Part shown: positions 9,878 to 20,543 of the stretch, in pieces | Numbering within the stretch: position 1 is the stretch's first letter | Layout: each line of letters starts with the position of its first letter | From: Lewinellaceae bacterium | Lineage (GTDB): Bacteria; Bacteroidota; Bacteroidia; Chitinophagales; Saprospiraceae | Direction: 5' to 3' | Length of the DNA: 64,000 nt | Assembly (NCBI GenBank): GCA_020636105.1 | Contig: JACJYL010000001.1 | Location: forward strand, 1,054,001-1,118,000 | The notes under the pieces: model-generated | Seen by the model: the letters and a program-made list of their open reading frames with translations, nothing else | Databases searched by the model: none | What the model was told of the DNA's origin: nothing | Made by a program: the position numbers and the translations under genes

Positions 9878-12800
9878 TTATCTCACCACCGTTATTTCCC
9901 CGCTTAATAACTCTTTATGCCCATCCGTGAATTCAATCTCAACAAAATAAACATAAACACCAGGACTAACCTGCTGCCCGCGATATTGTCCATTCCAGGC
10001 AAATTGAATATCATTGGCTAAAAAATCGCTCTCAGAAAATAAGGCTGAACCCCAACGATCAAATACTCTGAAGGTTCTCACCAAACTTACCTCAGGACCA
10101 GCATTGATCATAAAATAATCATTGATCCCATCACCATTAGGAGAGAAGACGTTGGGAATGAAAACATTTTCTTTGACTTGTCCCTGGCAAGGAATACATA
10201 TACTGCCATCACAATCCAGCACCGTTTCCATATCATTGATGGTAGTCGGGTCACCATCATTACAAGCTTGTGTTGTAGTAGGTCCATCTGAACAATCTGT
10301 TTTTAAGCCCTCGCAAGGGATACAAATACTGCCGTCACTATTCAGAATGGTTTCCATATCATCAACCGTACACGGATCGCCATCGTCACAGGGTACCTCT
10401 GTTTCGCAAGAGGCGTCTGTGTCACAGGGTGCCATTTCACCAGTACAAGGTACGCAAATACTTCCATCCGACAAAAGTTGTATTTCAACGTCATTGATCG
10501 TGCAGGGATCATTATCATCACAAGGCAGGGTGACCTCACAGGTGCCATCCGTGCCGCAAGGGGCAGCTATTCCCGAACACGGAACACAAATGCTGCCGTC
10601 ACTGTTCAGGATAGTTTCCATGTCGTTGATCGTGCAAGGATTGCCATCGTCGCAAGCCTGTACTGTCGTCGGACCTGTATCACAATCGCCAGAGGTTCCC
10701 TGGCAAGGGATGCAAATGCTACCGTCGCAGTCCAGCACCGTTTCCATATCGTTGATCGTATTCGGGTTGCCGTCATCGCAGGCCTGGGTCGTCGTCGGGC
10801 CGGTGGCACAATCCAGCGGTACGCCCTGGCAGGGCACACAAATGCTGCCGTCGGACAGCAGTTGTATTTCTACGTCGTTTATCGTGCAGGGATCATTATC
10901 ATCGCAAGGCAGGGTGACCTCACATGCGCCATCCGTGCCGCAGGGAGCGGCTTCTCCGGCACACGGAACACAAATGCTGCCATCGCTGTTCAGTACAGTT
11001 TCCATATCGTTGATCGTACAGGGATCGCCATCGTCGCAAGCCTGTACTGTCGTCGGACCTGTATCACAATCGCCAGAGGTTCCCTGGCAAGGGATGCAAA
11101 TGCTACCGTCGCAGTCCAGCACCGTTTCCATATCGTTGATCGTATTCGGGTTGCCGTCATCGCAGGCCTGGGTCGTCGTCGGGCCGGTGGCACAATCCAG
11201 CGGTACGCCCTGGCAGGGCACACAAATGCTGCCGTCGGACAGCAGTTGTATTTCTACGTCGTTTATCGTGCAGGGATCATTATCATCGCAAGGCAGGGTG
11301 ACCTCACATGCGCCATCCGTGCCGCAGGGAGCGGCTTCTCCGGCACACGGAACACAAATGCTGCCATCGCTGTTCAGGACAGTTTCCATATCGTTGATCG
11401 TACAGGGATCGCCATCGTCGCAAGCCTGTACTGTCGTCGGACCTGTATCACAATCGCCCAAAGTGCCCTGACAAGGGATGCAAATGCTACCGTCGCAGTC
11501 CAGCACCGTTTCCATATCGTTGATCGTATTCGGGTTGCCGTCATCGCAGGCCTGGGTCGTCGTCGGGCCGGTGGCACAATCCAGCGGTACGCCCTGGCAG
11601 GGCACACAAATACTGCCGTCGGACAGCAGTTGAATTTCTACGTCGTTTATCGTGCAGGGATTATTATCATCGCAAGGCAGGGTGACCTCGCATGCGCCAT
11701 CCGTGCCGCAGGGAGCGGCTTCTCCGGCACACGGAACACAAATGCTGCCATCGCTGTTCAGGATGGTTTCCATGTCGTTGATCGTGCAAGGATTGCCATC
11801 GTCGCAAGCCTGTACTGTCGTCGGACCTGTATCACAATCGCCAGAGGTTCCCTGGCAAGGGATGCAAATGCTACCGTCGCAGTCCAGCACCGTTTCCATA
11901 TCGTTGATCGTATTCGGGTTGCCGTCATCGCAGGCCTGGGTCGTCGTCGGGCCGGTGGCACAATCCAGCGGTACGCCCTGGCAGGGCACACAAATACTGC
12001 CGTCGGACAGCAGTTGAATTTCTACGTCGTTTATCGTGCAGGGATCATTATCATCGCAAGGTAAGGTGACCTCACAGGTGCCATCCGTGCCGCAAGGAGC
12101 AGCTATTCCCGAACACGGAACACAAATGCTGCCGTCACTGTTCAGGATAGTTTCCATGTCGTTGATTGTGCAAGGATTGCCATCGTCGCAAGCCTGTACT
12201 GTCGTCGGACCTGTATCACAATCGCCAGAGGTTCCCTGGCAAGGGATACAAATGCTACCGTCGCAGTCCAGCACCGTTTCCATATCGTTGATCGTATTCG
12301 GGTTGCCATCATCGCAAGGTAGGGTCGTCGTCGGACCGGTGGAACAATCCAGCGGTACACCCTGGCAGGGTGTACAGAAAGTTCCATCTGACATGAGTTG
12401 TATTTCTACATCGTTTATCGTACAGGGATCATTATCGTCACAAGGCAAGGCTATCTCACAAGCTCCATTTGTCCCGCAGGGGGCCGGTATTCCCGAACAC
12501 GGAACACAGATGCTGCCATCGCTGTTCAGGATGGTTTCCATGTCATTTATCGTGCAGGGATCGCCATCATCGCAGGCCTGAACCGTCGTCGGGCCGGTGG
12601 TACAATCGCCTAAGGTTCCCTGGCAAGGGATACAAATGCTGCCGTCGCAGTCCAGCACCGTTTCCATATCATTGACCGTATTCGGGTTGCCATCATCGCA
12701 GGCCTGGGTCGTCGTCGGGCCAGTGGAACAATCCAGCGGAGTGCCCTGGCACGGAACACAAATGCTGCCATCCGATAACAGTTGAATTTCTACGTCGTTT

Positions 12801-15628
12801 ATGGTGCAAGGGTTATTGTCATTACAAGGTAAGGTCACCTCACAGGTGCCATCCGTGCCACAGGGGGCCGGTATTCCCGAACACGGAACACAGATGCTGC
12901 CATCGCTGTTCAGGATGGTTTCCATGTCATTTATCGTGCAGGGATCGGAATCATCGCAGGCTTGGGTCGTCGTCGGGCCGGTGGTACAATCGCCTAAGGT
13001 TCCCTGGCAAGGGATGCAAATGCTACCGTCACAGTCCAGCACCGTTTCCATATCATTGACCGTATTCGGGTTGCCATCATCGCAGGCCTGGGTCGTCGTC
13101 GGGCCAGTGGAACAATCCAGCGGAGTGCCCTGGCACGGAACACAAATGCTGCCATCCGATAACAGTTGAATTTCTACGTCGTTTATGGTGCAAGGGTTAT
13201 TGTCATTACAAGGTAAGGTCACCTCACAGGTGCCATCCGTGCCACAGGGGGCCGGTATTCCCGAACACGGAACACAGATGCTGCCATCGCTGTTCAGGAT
13301 GGTTTCCATGTCATTTATCGTGCAGGGATCGGAATCATCGCAGGCTTGGGTCGTCGTCGGGCCGGTGGTACAATCGCCTAAGGTTCCCTGGCAAGGGATG
13401 CAAATGCTACCGTCACAGTCCAGCACCGTTTCCATATCATTGACCGTATTCGGGTTGCCATCATCGCAGGCCTGGGTCGTCGTCGGGCCAGTGGAACAAT
13501 CCAGCGGAGTGCCCTGGCACGGAACACAAATGCTGCCATCCGATAACAGTTGAATTTCTACGTCGTTTATGGTGCAAGGGTTATTGTCATTACAAGGTAA
13601 GGTCACCTCACAGGTGCCATCCGTGCCACAGGGGGCCGGTATTCCCGAACACGGAACACAGATGCTGCCATCGCTGTTCAGGATGGTTTCCATGTCATTT
13701 ATCGTGCAGGGATCGGAATCATCGCAGGCTTGGGTCGTCGTCGGGCCGGTGGTACAATCGCCTAAGGTTCCCTGGCAAGGGATGCAAATGCTACCGTCAC
13801 AGTCCAGCACCGTTTCCATATCATTGACCGTATTCGGGTTGCCATCATCGCAGGCCTGGGTCGTCGTCGGGCCAGTGGAACAATCCAGCGGAGTGCCCTG
13901 GCACGGAACACAAATGCTGCCATCCGATAACAGTTGAATTTCTACGTCGTTTATGGTGCAAGGGTTATTGTCATTACAAGGTAAGGTCACCTCACAGGTG
14001 CCATCCGTGCCACAGGGGGCCGGTATTCCCGAACACGGAACACAGATGCTGCCATCGCTGTTCAGGATGGTTTCCATGTCATTTATCGTGCAGGGATCGG
14101 AATCATCGCAGGCTTGGGTCGTCGTCGGGCCGGTGGCACAATCGCCTAAGGTTCCCTGGCAAGGGATACAAATGCTACCGTCACAGTCCAGCACCGTTTC
14201 CATATCATTGACCGTATTCGGGTTGCCATCATCGCAGGCCTGGGTCGTCGTCGGACCGGTGGAACAATCCAGCGGAGTGCCTTGGCACGGAACACAAATG
14301 CTGCCATCCGATAACAGTTGAATTTCTACGTCGTTTATGGTGCAAGGGTTATTGTCATTACAAGGTAAGGTCACCTCACAGGTGCCATCCGTGCCACAGG
14401 GGGCCGGTATTCCCGAACAGGGGACACAGATACTTCCATCGCTGTTCAGGATGGTTTCCATGTCATTTATCGTGCAGGGATCGGAATCATCGCAGGCTTG
14501 GGTCGTCGTCGGGCCGGTGGTACAATCGCCTAAGGTTCCCTGGCAAGGGATGCAAATGCTACCGTCACAGTCCAGCACCGTTTCCATATCGTTGATCGTA
14601 TTCGGGTTGCCATCATCGCAGGCTTGGGTCGTCGTCGGACCGGTGGAACAATCCAGCGGAGTCCCTTTACAAGGTTCACAAATGCTGCCATCACAATCTA
14701 GCATAACCTGAACATCATTGATAGTGCAGGAATTTCCATCATCACAAGGCTGAATGCTGGTGGTCCCGTTCGCACAATCCACCGGGGTGCCCTGACAAGG
14801 CACACAAATACTGCCATCACAATCCAACACCACTTGTTCATCATTTATGGTGCAGGCATCACCATCATCACAGGATTGAGTTGTCGCTGGTCCAGTCAAA
14901 CAATCCAAAGGAGTCCCCTGGCATGGAATGCAAATGATAGAATTATCACAGGCATCTACTACTTCCACATCGTTAATAGTACAAGAATTTCCATCATTAC
15001 AGTTAAGGCTTATTGTATTGGTACAGGCAGGAGGTATATCCTGGTCATAAGTATAAACAAGGCAGATTTCATAAGAAACCGTAACAATGCCATCGGTAAT
15101 TGCTGTCCCGGTGGAAGGACATAAGGCTGAAAAATCCGTAGCAGGAATGATATCGACACCAATTACGTCGGTAGCATTAATCGCATTACAGGTAGCAATG
15201 TCCAGGGAATACATTCCGGTTACGGATGAGCCCCCTCCAAAAGTATTACACCCCGGGGTGAGCACGTCCTGGATGATCGGACAAACAGAAGTGTTGTTTA
15301 AGGAACAATTCAACAATATATTTCCAAATAATGGAATCCCTGAGCAATCAACCGATGAATTAATACTAATTATATCAATGTTTACCACTAATGACGTAAT
15401 GGATGGATTATTGATGCCACATGGAAGGATAGGAGGATCGAAATTATGCAAATAACCTTCGTTAACGATGAGGAGATTTGCATGAGACCAATCATTTCGG
15501 TCAGGACCAATCAGGCTGCTGGTTACGGTTTGGCAAGAGGTTGTTGTATATTGACTAATACCTAATTGAGGCATAGCAAATAATAAGGCAATCAATATTG
15601 TTTTCAAAAAAAAACGAGAATAGACCAT
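9878..15628 (-). CDS. Giant cysteine-rich repeat adhesin with gliding-motility C-terminus
   Basis: 1916 residues. A signal peptide (ends GISQ) and a roughly 190-residue unique N-terminal region come first. Then about 12 long repeats of 128 residues follow, each made of four 32-residue subunits around CDDGNPxTINDMExxLxxDGS and ICxPCxG. The DDG/DN-rich, paired-cysteine pattern suggests disulfide-locked, possibly calcium-binding modules. The last 90 residues (NVFIPNVFSPNGDGINDYF ... SGEITVVR) match the gliding-motility-associated C-terminal domain (CHU_C type), a T9SS type B signal that often keeps proteins on the cell surface. Probably a long extracellular adhesin. Confidence 0.85.
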   Translation of the reverse strand: MVYSRFFLKTILIALLFAMPQLGISQYTTTSCQTVTSSLIGPDRNDWSHANLLIVNEGYLHNFDPPILPCGINNPSITSLVVNIDIISINSSVDCSGIPLFGNILLNCSLNNTSVCPIIQDVLTPGCNTFGGGSSVTGMYSLDIATCNAINATDVIGVDIIPATDFSALCPSTGTAITDGIVTVSYEICLVYTYDQDIPPACTNTISLNCNDGNSCTINDVEVVDACDNSIICIPCQGTPLDCLTGPATTQSCDDGDACTINDEQVVLDCDGSICVPCQGTPVDCANGTTSIQPCDDGNSCTINDVQVMLDCDGSICEPCKGTPLDCSTGPTTTQACDDGNPNTINDMETVLDCDGSICIPCQGTLGDCTTGPTTTQACDDSDPCTINDMETILNSDGSICVPCSGIPAPCGTDGTCEVTLPCNDNNPCTINDVEIQLLSDGSICVPCQGTPLDCSTGPTTTQACDDGNPNTVNDMETVLDCDGSICIPCQGTLGDCATGPTTTQACDDSDPCTINDMETILNSDGSICVPCSGIPAPCGTDGTCEVTLPCNDNNPCTINDVEIQLLSDGSICVPCQGTPLDCSTGPTTTQACDDGNPNTVNDMETVLDCDGSICIPCQGTLGDCTTGPTTTQACDDSDPCTINDMETILNSDGSICVPCSGIPAPCGTDGTCEVTLPCNDNNPCTINDVEIQLLSDGSICVPCQGTPLDCSTGPTTTQACDDGNPNTVNDMETVLDCDGSICIPCQGTLGDCTTGPTTTQACDDSDPCTINDMETILNSDGSICVPCSGIPAPCGTDGTCEVTLPCNDNNPCTINDVEIQLLSDGSICVPCQGTPLDCSTGPTTTQACDDGNPNTVNDMETVLDCDGSICIPCQGTLGDCTTGPTTTQACDDSDPCTINDMETILNSDGSICVPCSGIPAPCGTDGTCEVTLPCNDNNPCTINDVEIQLLSDGSICVPCQGTPLDCSTGPTTTQACDDGNPNTVNDMETVLDCDGSICIPCQGTLGDCTTGPTTVQACDDGDPCTINDMETILNSDGSICVPCSGIPAPCGTNGACEIALPCDDNDPCTINDVEIQLMSDGTFCTPCQGVPLDCSTGPTTTLPCDDGNPNTINDMETVLDCDGSICIPCQGTSGDCDTGPTTVQACDDGNPCTINDMETILNSDGSICVPCSGIAAPCGTDGTCEVTLPCDDNDPCTINDVEIQLLSDGSICVPCQGVPLDCATGPTTTQACDDGNPNTINDMETVLDCDGSICIPCQGTSGDCDTGPTTVQACDDGNPCTINDMETILNSDGSICVPCAGEAAPCGTDGACEVTLPCDDNNPCTINDVEIQLLSDGSICVPCQGVPLDCATGPTTTQACDDGNPNTINDMETVLDCDGSICIPCQGTLGDCDTGPTTVQACDDGDPCTINDMETVLNSDGSICVPCAGEAAPCGTDGACEVTLPCDDNDPCTINDVEIQLLSDGSICVPCQGVPLDCATGPTTTQACDDGNPNTINDMETVLDCDGSICIPCQGTSGDCDTGPTTVQACDDGDPCTINDMETVLNSDGSICVPCAGEAAPCGTDGACEVTLPCDDNDPCTINDVEIQLLSDGSICVPCQGVPLDCATGPTTTQACDDGNPNTINDMETVLDCDGSICIPCQGTSGDCDTGPTTVQACDDGNPCTINDMETILNSDGSICVPCSGIAAPCGTDGTCEVTLPCDDNDPCTINDVEIQLLSDGSICVPCTGEMAPCDTDASCETEVPCDDGDPCTVDDMETILNSDGSICIPCEGLKTDCSDGPTTTQACNDGDPTTINDMETVLDCDGSICIPCQGQVKENVFIPNVFSPNGDGINDYFMINAGPEVSLVRTFRVFDRWGSALFSESDFLANDIQFAWNGQYRGQQVSPGVYVYFVEIEFTDGHKELLSGEITVVR
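10160..14930 (-). repeat. Coding tandem array of 384-bp units
   Basis: Within the giant adhesin gene, copies spaced exactly 384 bp are nearly identical at the DNA level. They fall into two sub-arrays that differ in the third subunit: about 10.2-12.4 kb (AAPCGTDGACE-type) and about 12.4-14.7 kb (IPAPCGTDGTCE-type). In the second, the units starting near 12801, 13185 and 13569 look essentially identical, pointing to recent expansion or gene conversion. Confidence 0.92.
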
Positions 15629-15880
15629 TTAGTGCGTATTTTTTTTGGAAATGCTCTAAAAACCAAAAAGAATTTGACAAAAGGGTCGAATGCCAAAGGT
15701 TAGTCAGAGATGAGTGGTTTGCAGAAATTTTGTACAATAAGTTGGCTTGCCAATCTTTCTGCAAAGCTACGAGCCATAAAATCCACTTAAGGAAATAAGA
15801 CCGGTAAGTTTGCAAAAAGACTGGTAAGCCGTTATTGAAACAATTTCAATAATCTGTCTGGTACATTAAATCAATTGAAT

Positions 15881-18730
15881 TTATCCTTTAACAAATCGTT
15901 TTGAAAGGATGCCTCCTTCTGTTTTTACATTCAAAACATACACCCCTGCAGGCATATTCATTTTTCCAAGGTCAAGTTGTAATGAAGTACCTTCAAACAA
16001 ATAGGTCTGAACATAAATCAGGCTGCCATTTACGTCCACAATCTCCACCGAAACTGATGTTTCATCATCAAGAGACAAATCAACGTTCAACAGGTCATTT
16101 ACCGGATTTGGGAAAAGGCTGAGCACATCGTTATTTTGATATACATCCTCCATTATTTCAGGGTTATAAGGAGAAGTAAAAGGAATAATTCCCACCTCGG
16201 GTAATTCACCACAAGTCGGATTCCAGCCCCATACTACGTTATCCCCTGAGCTTAAATCATCACAAATAAACATACCATTCATATAGGTAGTCAAATAAGC
16301 TCCGGAATCGCCAACATCCATCCCTTCGGGTGCATAAATATCGGCTTCAATGACTGATCCCTGGCCGATGGAAACTTTATCGGATACGTAAATGACAACA
16401 GAAGGTCCGCCTACATTTACATCGCTGCTCATGATATTCATCTTCCTTCTGATCATAAGGTTGGTCGACTGATTAAAATTAACGGTACCATCCTTATAAA
16501 CCGTAAGGCTCTTCATGTACATTTCTGCATTATCAACATAAAGTGTTGCGCCAGGGTAAACTAAAACATTACCATAATTGGAACCGGACAAAGTCATGTT
16601 TGAGGTAACCGTCACGTCATTGAAATTATTATATGGATTTGGCATAAAATCAGGGAGCTCAACCAGACAATCAGCATTGATATAGTTGTTCACCATACTG
16701 GTGCCATCAATGTTTGCCGCCCCGGATCTCAGGAAAGTCGCAATATCCGAATTGTGCTGAATGCTCACTTCGTCTGCATCAAATACCCCGACACCGCCAT
16801 CGACCACCAGAGAAGCGTCCATATCCATGTCCTGCTCCACCAGGATCGTATAAGCAGATAATAAGGTAGAAAGGTCCTCATTCACCAGGAAGGAGGCCGT
16901 TGCAGTACATCCATTCCCGTCGGTTACTTCTACGGAATAAGTGCCATTAGCAAATACAGTAACCTCATCAGAACTTCCTAAACCATCCGACCATTGGAAC
17001 GTAACCGGCTGCGCAAGGTCTGCTATATTATTTACTTTGACCGCCAATTTTTTAACCCCCTGGCACCATTCAGGAAGATAAGCCTGATCTGTTTCCAGTG
17101 CAATAACCGGGTCATCATTTGAGAAATAAACATTATCTACATAAACGACTCCCGATCCAAAAGGAATTGAGGAGAGAATCAATTGAGCGATATGCGCAGT
17201 AGAATTCAACCCAACAAAATCAGCTAAAGGAATTTTATAGGTTATCCATGTATTGGGGGTGGGATTAGGAAAGGTAATTTCATATTCGCTGTCATCCCCT
17301 CCTCCGTAATTGCCATTCGGACCAAAGTCAACCAATTTTACATTAAAGGTAGTCATATTCGGTGTCCAGATATCTATATTAAAATGGGTCATGGAAGACG
17401 CATCAATAAGATTTGCTCCTACCGTTTCAATTCCCAGGTAACTAACATTTTGATACAATTTGGTATCGTTACCAGCGATCTGCATGTCAGTAAGGGTAGC
17501 TCCTGGCGACCAAACAGTCAACCAGGTATTTACCGGTACATTGGGGTAAACATTACTGAACATGGAGATAACATTCTTACAGAATTCAGGTGATGGAGCG
17601 GCTTCTGTAGGTACGGGCAAGGTAAAACAAGTTTCCTCACAAGTTTCCCAGCCGTAAGTAACGGTTTCTGGCACCCCATTTACTACGGTAACAACCCTAT
17701 TGGTATACATATCCCCACAACAAGAAACCGTACAAGAAGCTCCCGGGGTGAATGATTCTTCCAATCCATTGGCCAGAAACTTATATTCCTGAGCGCCGGG
17801 TGTCATAAAAATAGTGGTACACCATGTTCCATCGTTTTCAGGATCAGAAAGTGGATTTGCACCGCCATTCCATCCATTAAATGCACCAAAAATATTGACG
17901 GAATTAATTCCAGGAAGGCAACTTACATCTACGCAAAAAGTGACATTTGCTCCAGCAGGACCAGAACAATCAGCGGAACAACTTTCCCAGCCGTAAGTGA
18001 CCGTTTGTGGTACGCCTTCCACAACCGTAAGGGCGCGATTGTTATTAACCACACAAGGATCTCCCGGGTTAAGGTCTTCCCATTGTTGCTGGGCAAAGAA
18101 AAACTTGAATTCATGAGGACCTGCAGGCACGGCTACGGTGCCACAATAAGTTCCAGAGCCATTGTTTGACAAGAAATTAACGCCCGGACTCCAGCCATTA
18201 AAGGTTCCCGCAACGGCAACAGCATCTGCTACCGGAAAGCAAGAAAGATCCACACAAAAAGTAATATTGGTAGTAGTCACTTCTGCACAAGCCGGATTAC
18301 AAGTATTCCAACCATAGGTAACGGTTTGTGGTACGCCTTCAACAACCGTAATAGGACGAAAATGGTTAGGAGCAGCATAGGTTGGGCCGTCGTACACAAC
18401 AGCACAAGGCTCAGCAGCAAGGTTTTCAAACTGGCCATTGGCCGTAAAGAACTGGAAAACGTAATCACCCGCGCTTAGAGCCACAGTCTTACAGTACACA
18501 TTGGGGGTAGCTGTACCCCCTAAGAAATCAGTACCATTTGAGAAGTTATTGAAGTCGGCCACTAAAGCAGCCGCAGCTGGACCTACAGGACAACTCGTGA
18601 GATCGAGACAGAAGGTGATATTTGTTAATGCCTCTGAGTCATTTTCTCCAAAGGAAGAATAATTGGCATTATTTGCGTTCCCCCAAAGGGCGTAAAGAGA
18701 AAAAAGAGAAAGTAGTAGAAGCTTTTTCAT
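15881..18730 (-). CDS. Secreted multi-domain carbohydrate-binding protein with T9SS sorting domain
   Basis: 949 residues with a signal peptide. Three tandem E-set/CBM48-like domains come first (about residues 35-375), each with a NITFCVDLS-type start, two carrying GTFNGW or GAFNGW, and each ending VPQTVTYGWxxC. A beta-sandwich domain at about 385-545 (VISMFSNVYPNVPVNTW ... GVVYVDNVYFSND) is of the kind found attached to laminarinases in Bacteroidota. An SprB-like segment (GTYSVEVTDGNGCTATASF) and an unassigned beta-rich part follow. The last 80 residues are a type A sorting domain (LFPNPVNDLLNVDL ... GGILSKRFVKG). No glycosidase catalytic site is visible, so it is probably a surface glycan-binding partner of the GH81 enzyme nearby. 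Confidence 0.8.
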   Translation of the reverse strand: MKKLLLLSLFSLYALWGNANNANYSSFGENDSEALTNITFCLDLTSCPVGPAAAALVADFNNFSNGTDFLGGTATPNVYCKTVALSAGDYVFQFFTANGQFENLAAEPCAVVYDGPTYAAPNHFRPITVVEGVPQTVTYGWNTCNPACAEVTTTNITFCVDLSCFPVADAVAVAGTFNGWSPGVNFLSNNGSGTYCGTVAVPAGPHEFKFFFAQQQWEDLNPGDPCVVNNNRALTVVEGVPQTVTYGWESCSADCSGPAGANVTFCVDVSCLPGINSVNIFGAFNGWNGGANPLSDPENDGTWCTTIFMTPGAQEYKFLANGLEESFTPGASCTVSCCGDMYTNRVVTVVNGVPETVTYGWETCEETCFTLPVPTEAAPSPEFCKNVISMFSNVYPNVPVNTWLTVWSPGATLTDMQIAGNDTKLYQNVSYLGIETVGANLIDASSMTHFNIDIWTPNMTTFNVKLVDFGPNGNYGGGDDSEYEITFPNPTPNTWITYKIPLADFVGLNSTAHIAQLILSSIPFGSGVVYVDNVYFSNDDPVIALETDQAYLPEWCQGVKKLAVKVNNIADLAQPVTFQWSDGLGSSDEVTVFANGTYSVEVTDGNGCTATASFLVNEDLSTLLSAYTILVEQDMDMDASLVVDGGVGVFDADEVSIQHNSDIATFLRSGAANIDGTSMVNNYINADCLVELPDFMPNPYNNFNDVTVTSNMTLSGSNYGNVLVYPGATLYVDNAEMYMKSLTVYKDGTVNFNQSTNLMIRRKMNIMSSDVNVGGPSVVIYVSDKVSIGQGSVIEADIYAPEGMDVGDSGAYLTTYMNGMFICDDLSSGDNVVWGWNPTCGELPEVGIIPFTSPYNPEIMEDVYQNNDVLSLFPNPVNDLLNVDLSLDDETSVSVEIVDVNGSLIYVQTYLFEGTSLQLDLGKMNMPAGVYVLNVKTEGGILSKRFVKG

Positions 18731-18947
18731 ATTGAATTTTTTTTAAAATAAAAAGACACTAACCGCACAAATCCGTTGAATCCATCATTTAGACCCCCAC
18801 TGAAATGTCAGGCAGATTAGTTATGGATAATAACTTTAATTGACTAAAGTTAATCAACTATAAACAGTTACATGCAATAAAAAACCGTGCATTCCTAACG
18901 CTCATCACTTTGCACGGATATCCGTGGACAGAAATTCCTCTTTCAAT

Positions 18948-20447
18948 TCATTCTTCAAATAATATTTGCATCACTTTCAGGATCAGTTCGACCTTTTTAT
19001 TACCCGGCGTTTTTATATCAAATGCAGCATACATTCGCCTCAAAGAAGAACTGACACCTTCCAGACTTAAAGACACTTCATTGGCAATCTCTTTGTTACT
19101 AATGGACGGATTTTCGAAAAGGAGTTTGAGAATCATCCAGGAGGATTCTCCAATTTTGGAATTGATTGCTTTTTCGATTTTTGCTTTGTCCAGAGCCATA
19201 GCCTTAGACTTTTCAAAAGAGGTTAGTGACAGGGAAGCAAGCCTTTCCTTTAACGATTCAATTTCATGGAGTGATTTTTTTCGTGCTGCAGCATTTCGTT
19301 TGTGGCTTATCCATAGAAAAACACCAAAGGCAAAAACAAGAAAGAGTATTATGCCTATAAAGGCAAAACGTTCTCGTTGAATACGCAACTTATTTTCATG
19401 CAATATTTTTTCAGCCTTTTTGCTTCCAAATTTTACATCATCAAAATAATAAATGCACTCCCCGGCAGCAATCCCGTCCGTCCCAAAATTAAAAAACAGG
19501 GAGGCTTTATTATAAACCCATCCCTTTTCAAGGCCCTCTCTCAATGATACTGTACCAAGTGCCTGCTTAGAGAAATCAAACTCTAAAACCTCCCAATTCC
19601 TTGAAAGGGTCGTTCGGTTTTCTGCCTCACAGGAATGGGTCGGATCATTTGAATCCTCCACTTTTAAGCGGATTATCGTTCCTGCGTTAGGCGACCATAC
19701 CCTTATCGTCATTTTGGCATCAGCTATCGTCAACGGAATATTCGTTTTAAACCCCTTTGAAGTACCAATGATGGTTCCAGCCCATGTGGTCGCATCTTCT
19801 TTTTTGACCACTCGAACCACTTTGTTACTGGCATCCTCCGGATCAGTTACCAACGATGAAAGGTTGCCCCCAAAATCTATCGTGGTATAATTTACAGCGT
19901 TCCCTTCGAAATCAACAGGCAGATCAATTTGAGTCCTCCCAAAAATCTGTTCAATATCATCAAAAAGGAAGATGGACGCTGCCGTACTGTCCCCAATATT
20001 ACCAAAGTCAAACATAAACACAAGAGAATTGAAATTGGCCGGCTGGCCGGTAAAATCCCATATTAAAGTTTCCCACTCATTTGAGGTTGTGGTTGGGACA
20101 TCCCTACTGGTTTCTCCTAATCCTTCAAGTTTTAACTTGATGATCGTCCCAACAGGAGCATGGGTAAAAACTTTCATGGAAATAATTCCCCTTACGGAGA
20201 AATCAAGATTCTCATCCAATGTTAATTTACTGCCTGCCCAGGGTTCGCCCCCATTTCTGATGATCCGTGCAACAGTCGCACTCGAATTAATACCCCCGGG
20301 TTCCGGATTACTTATTATTGTGGAAATGGCACCAGCAAAATCTACAAAATCCCTCTTAAACATTGTTGTTTCGAAATCAATAGGCAAAGTTTGTGAATAC
20401 CCTATTGATGCCGTAAAAAGGAAAATAAGTACCGTTACTATTCTCAT
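18948..20447 (-). CDS. Membrane-spanning LuxR-type regulator with glycan-sensor-like outer domains
   Basis: 499 residues. A signal-like N-terminus (ends GYSQ) precedes two outer beta-sandwich domains (residues about 20-355) colinear and closely similar to the secreted protein at 8500-9783. One transmembrane helix follows (FAFIGIILFLVFAFGVFLWI, about 368-388). A short coiled coil leads to a cytoplasmic helix-turn-helix of LuxR/GerE type (NPSISNKEIANEVSLSLEGV) near the C-terminus. There is no kinase or receiver domain, so it would act as a one-component regulator, sensing outside and binding DNA inside. Its position just downstream of the GH81 gene suggests control of glucan use (inference). 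Confidence 0.82.
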   Translation of the reverse strand: MRIVTVLIFLFTASIGYSQTLPIDFETTMFKRDFVDFAGAISTIISNPEPGGINSSATVARIIRNGGEPWAGSKLTLDENLDFSVRGIISMKVFTHAPVGTIIKLKLEGLGETSRDVPTTTSNEWETLIWDFTGQPANFNSLVFMFDFGNIGDSTAASIFLFDDIEQIFGRTQIDLPVDFEGNAVNYTTIDFGGNLSSLVTDPEDASNKVVRVVKKEDATTWAGTIIGTSKGFKTNIPLTIADAKMTIRVWSPNAGTIIRLKVEDSNDPTHSCEAENRTTLSRNWEVLEFDFSKQALGTVSLREGLEKGWVYNKASLFFNFGTDGIAAGECIYYFDDVKFGSKKAEKILHENKLRIQRERFAFIGIILFLVFAFGVFLWISHKRNAAARKKSLHEIESLKERLASLSLTSFEKSKAMALDKAKIEKAINSKIGESSWMILKLLFENPSISNKEIANEVSLSLEGVSSSLRRMYAAFDIKTPGNKKVELILKVMQILFEE

Positions 20448-20543
20448 GTAATCTTTATTTTCAAAAATAGCTGTTCTTAATTGTTACGGATGGTGCATTT
20501 TTAGTTTCAATCAATCTGATTGAATTTTTTATTAAATTTTTAA

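Noticed and set aside
10122..14711. Long plus-strand open frames opposite the giant adhesin
   Set aside because: They repeat with the same 384-bp period as the minus-strand gene and have low-complexity, non-protein-like composition. They are shadows of its codon bias.
10160..14930. Possible CRISPR array
   Set aside because: The periodic unit is 384 bp, fully coding, without variable spacers of constant length.
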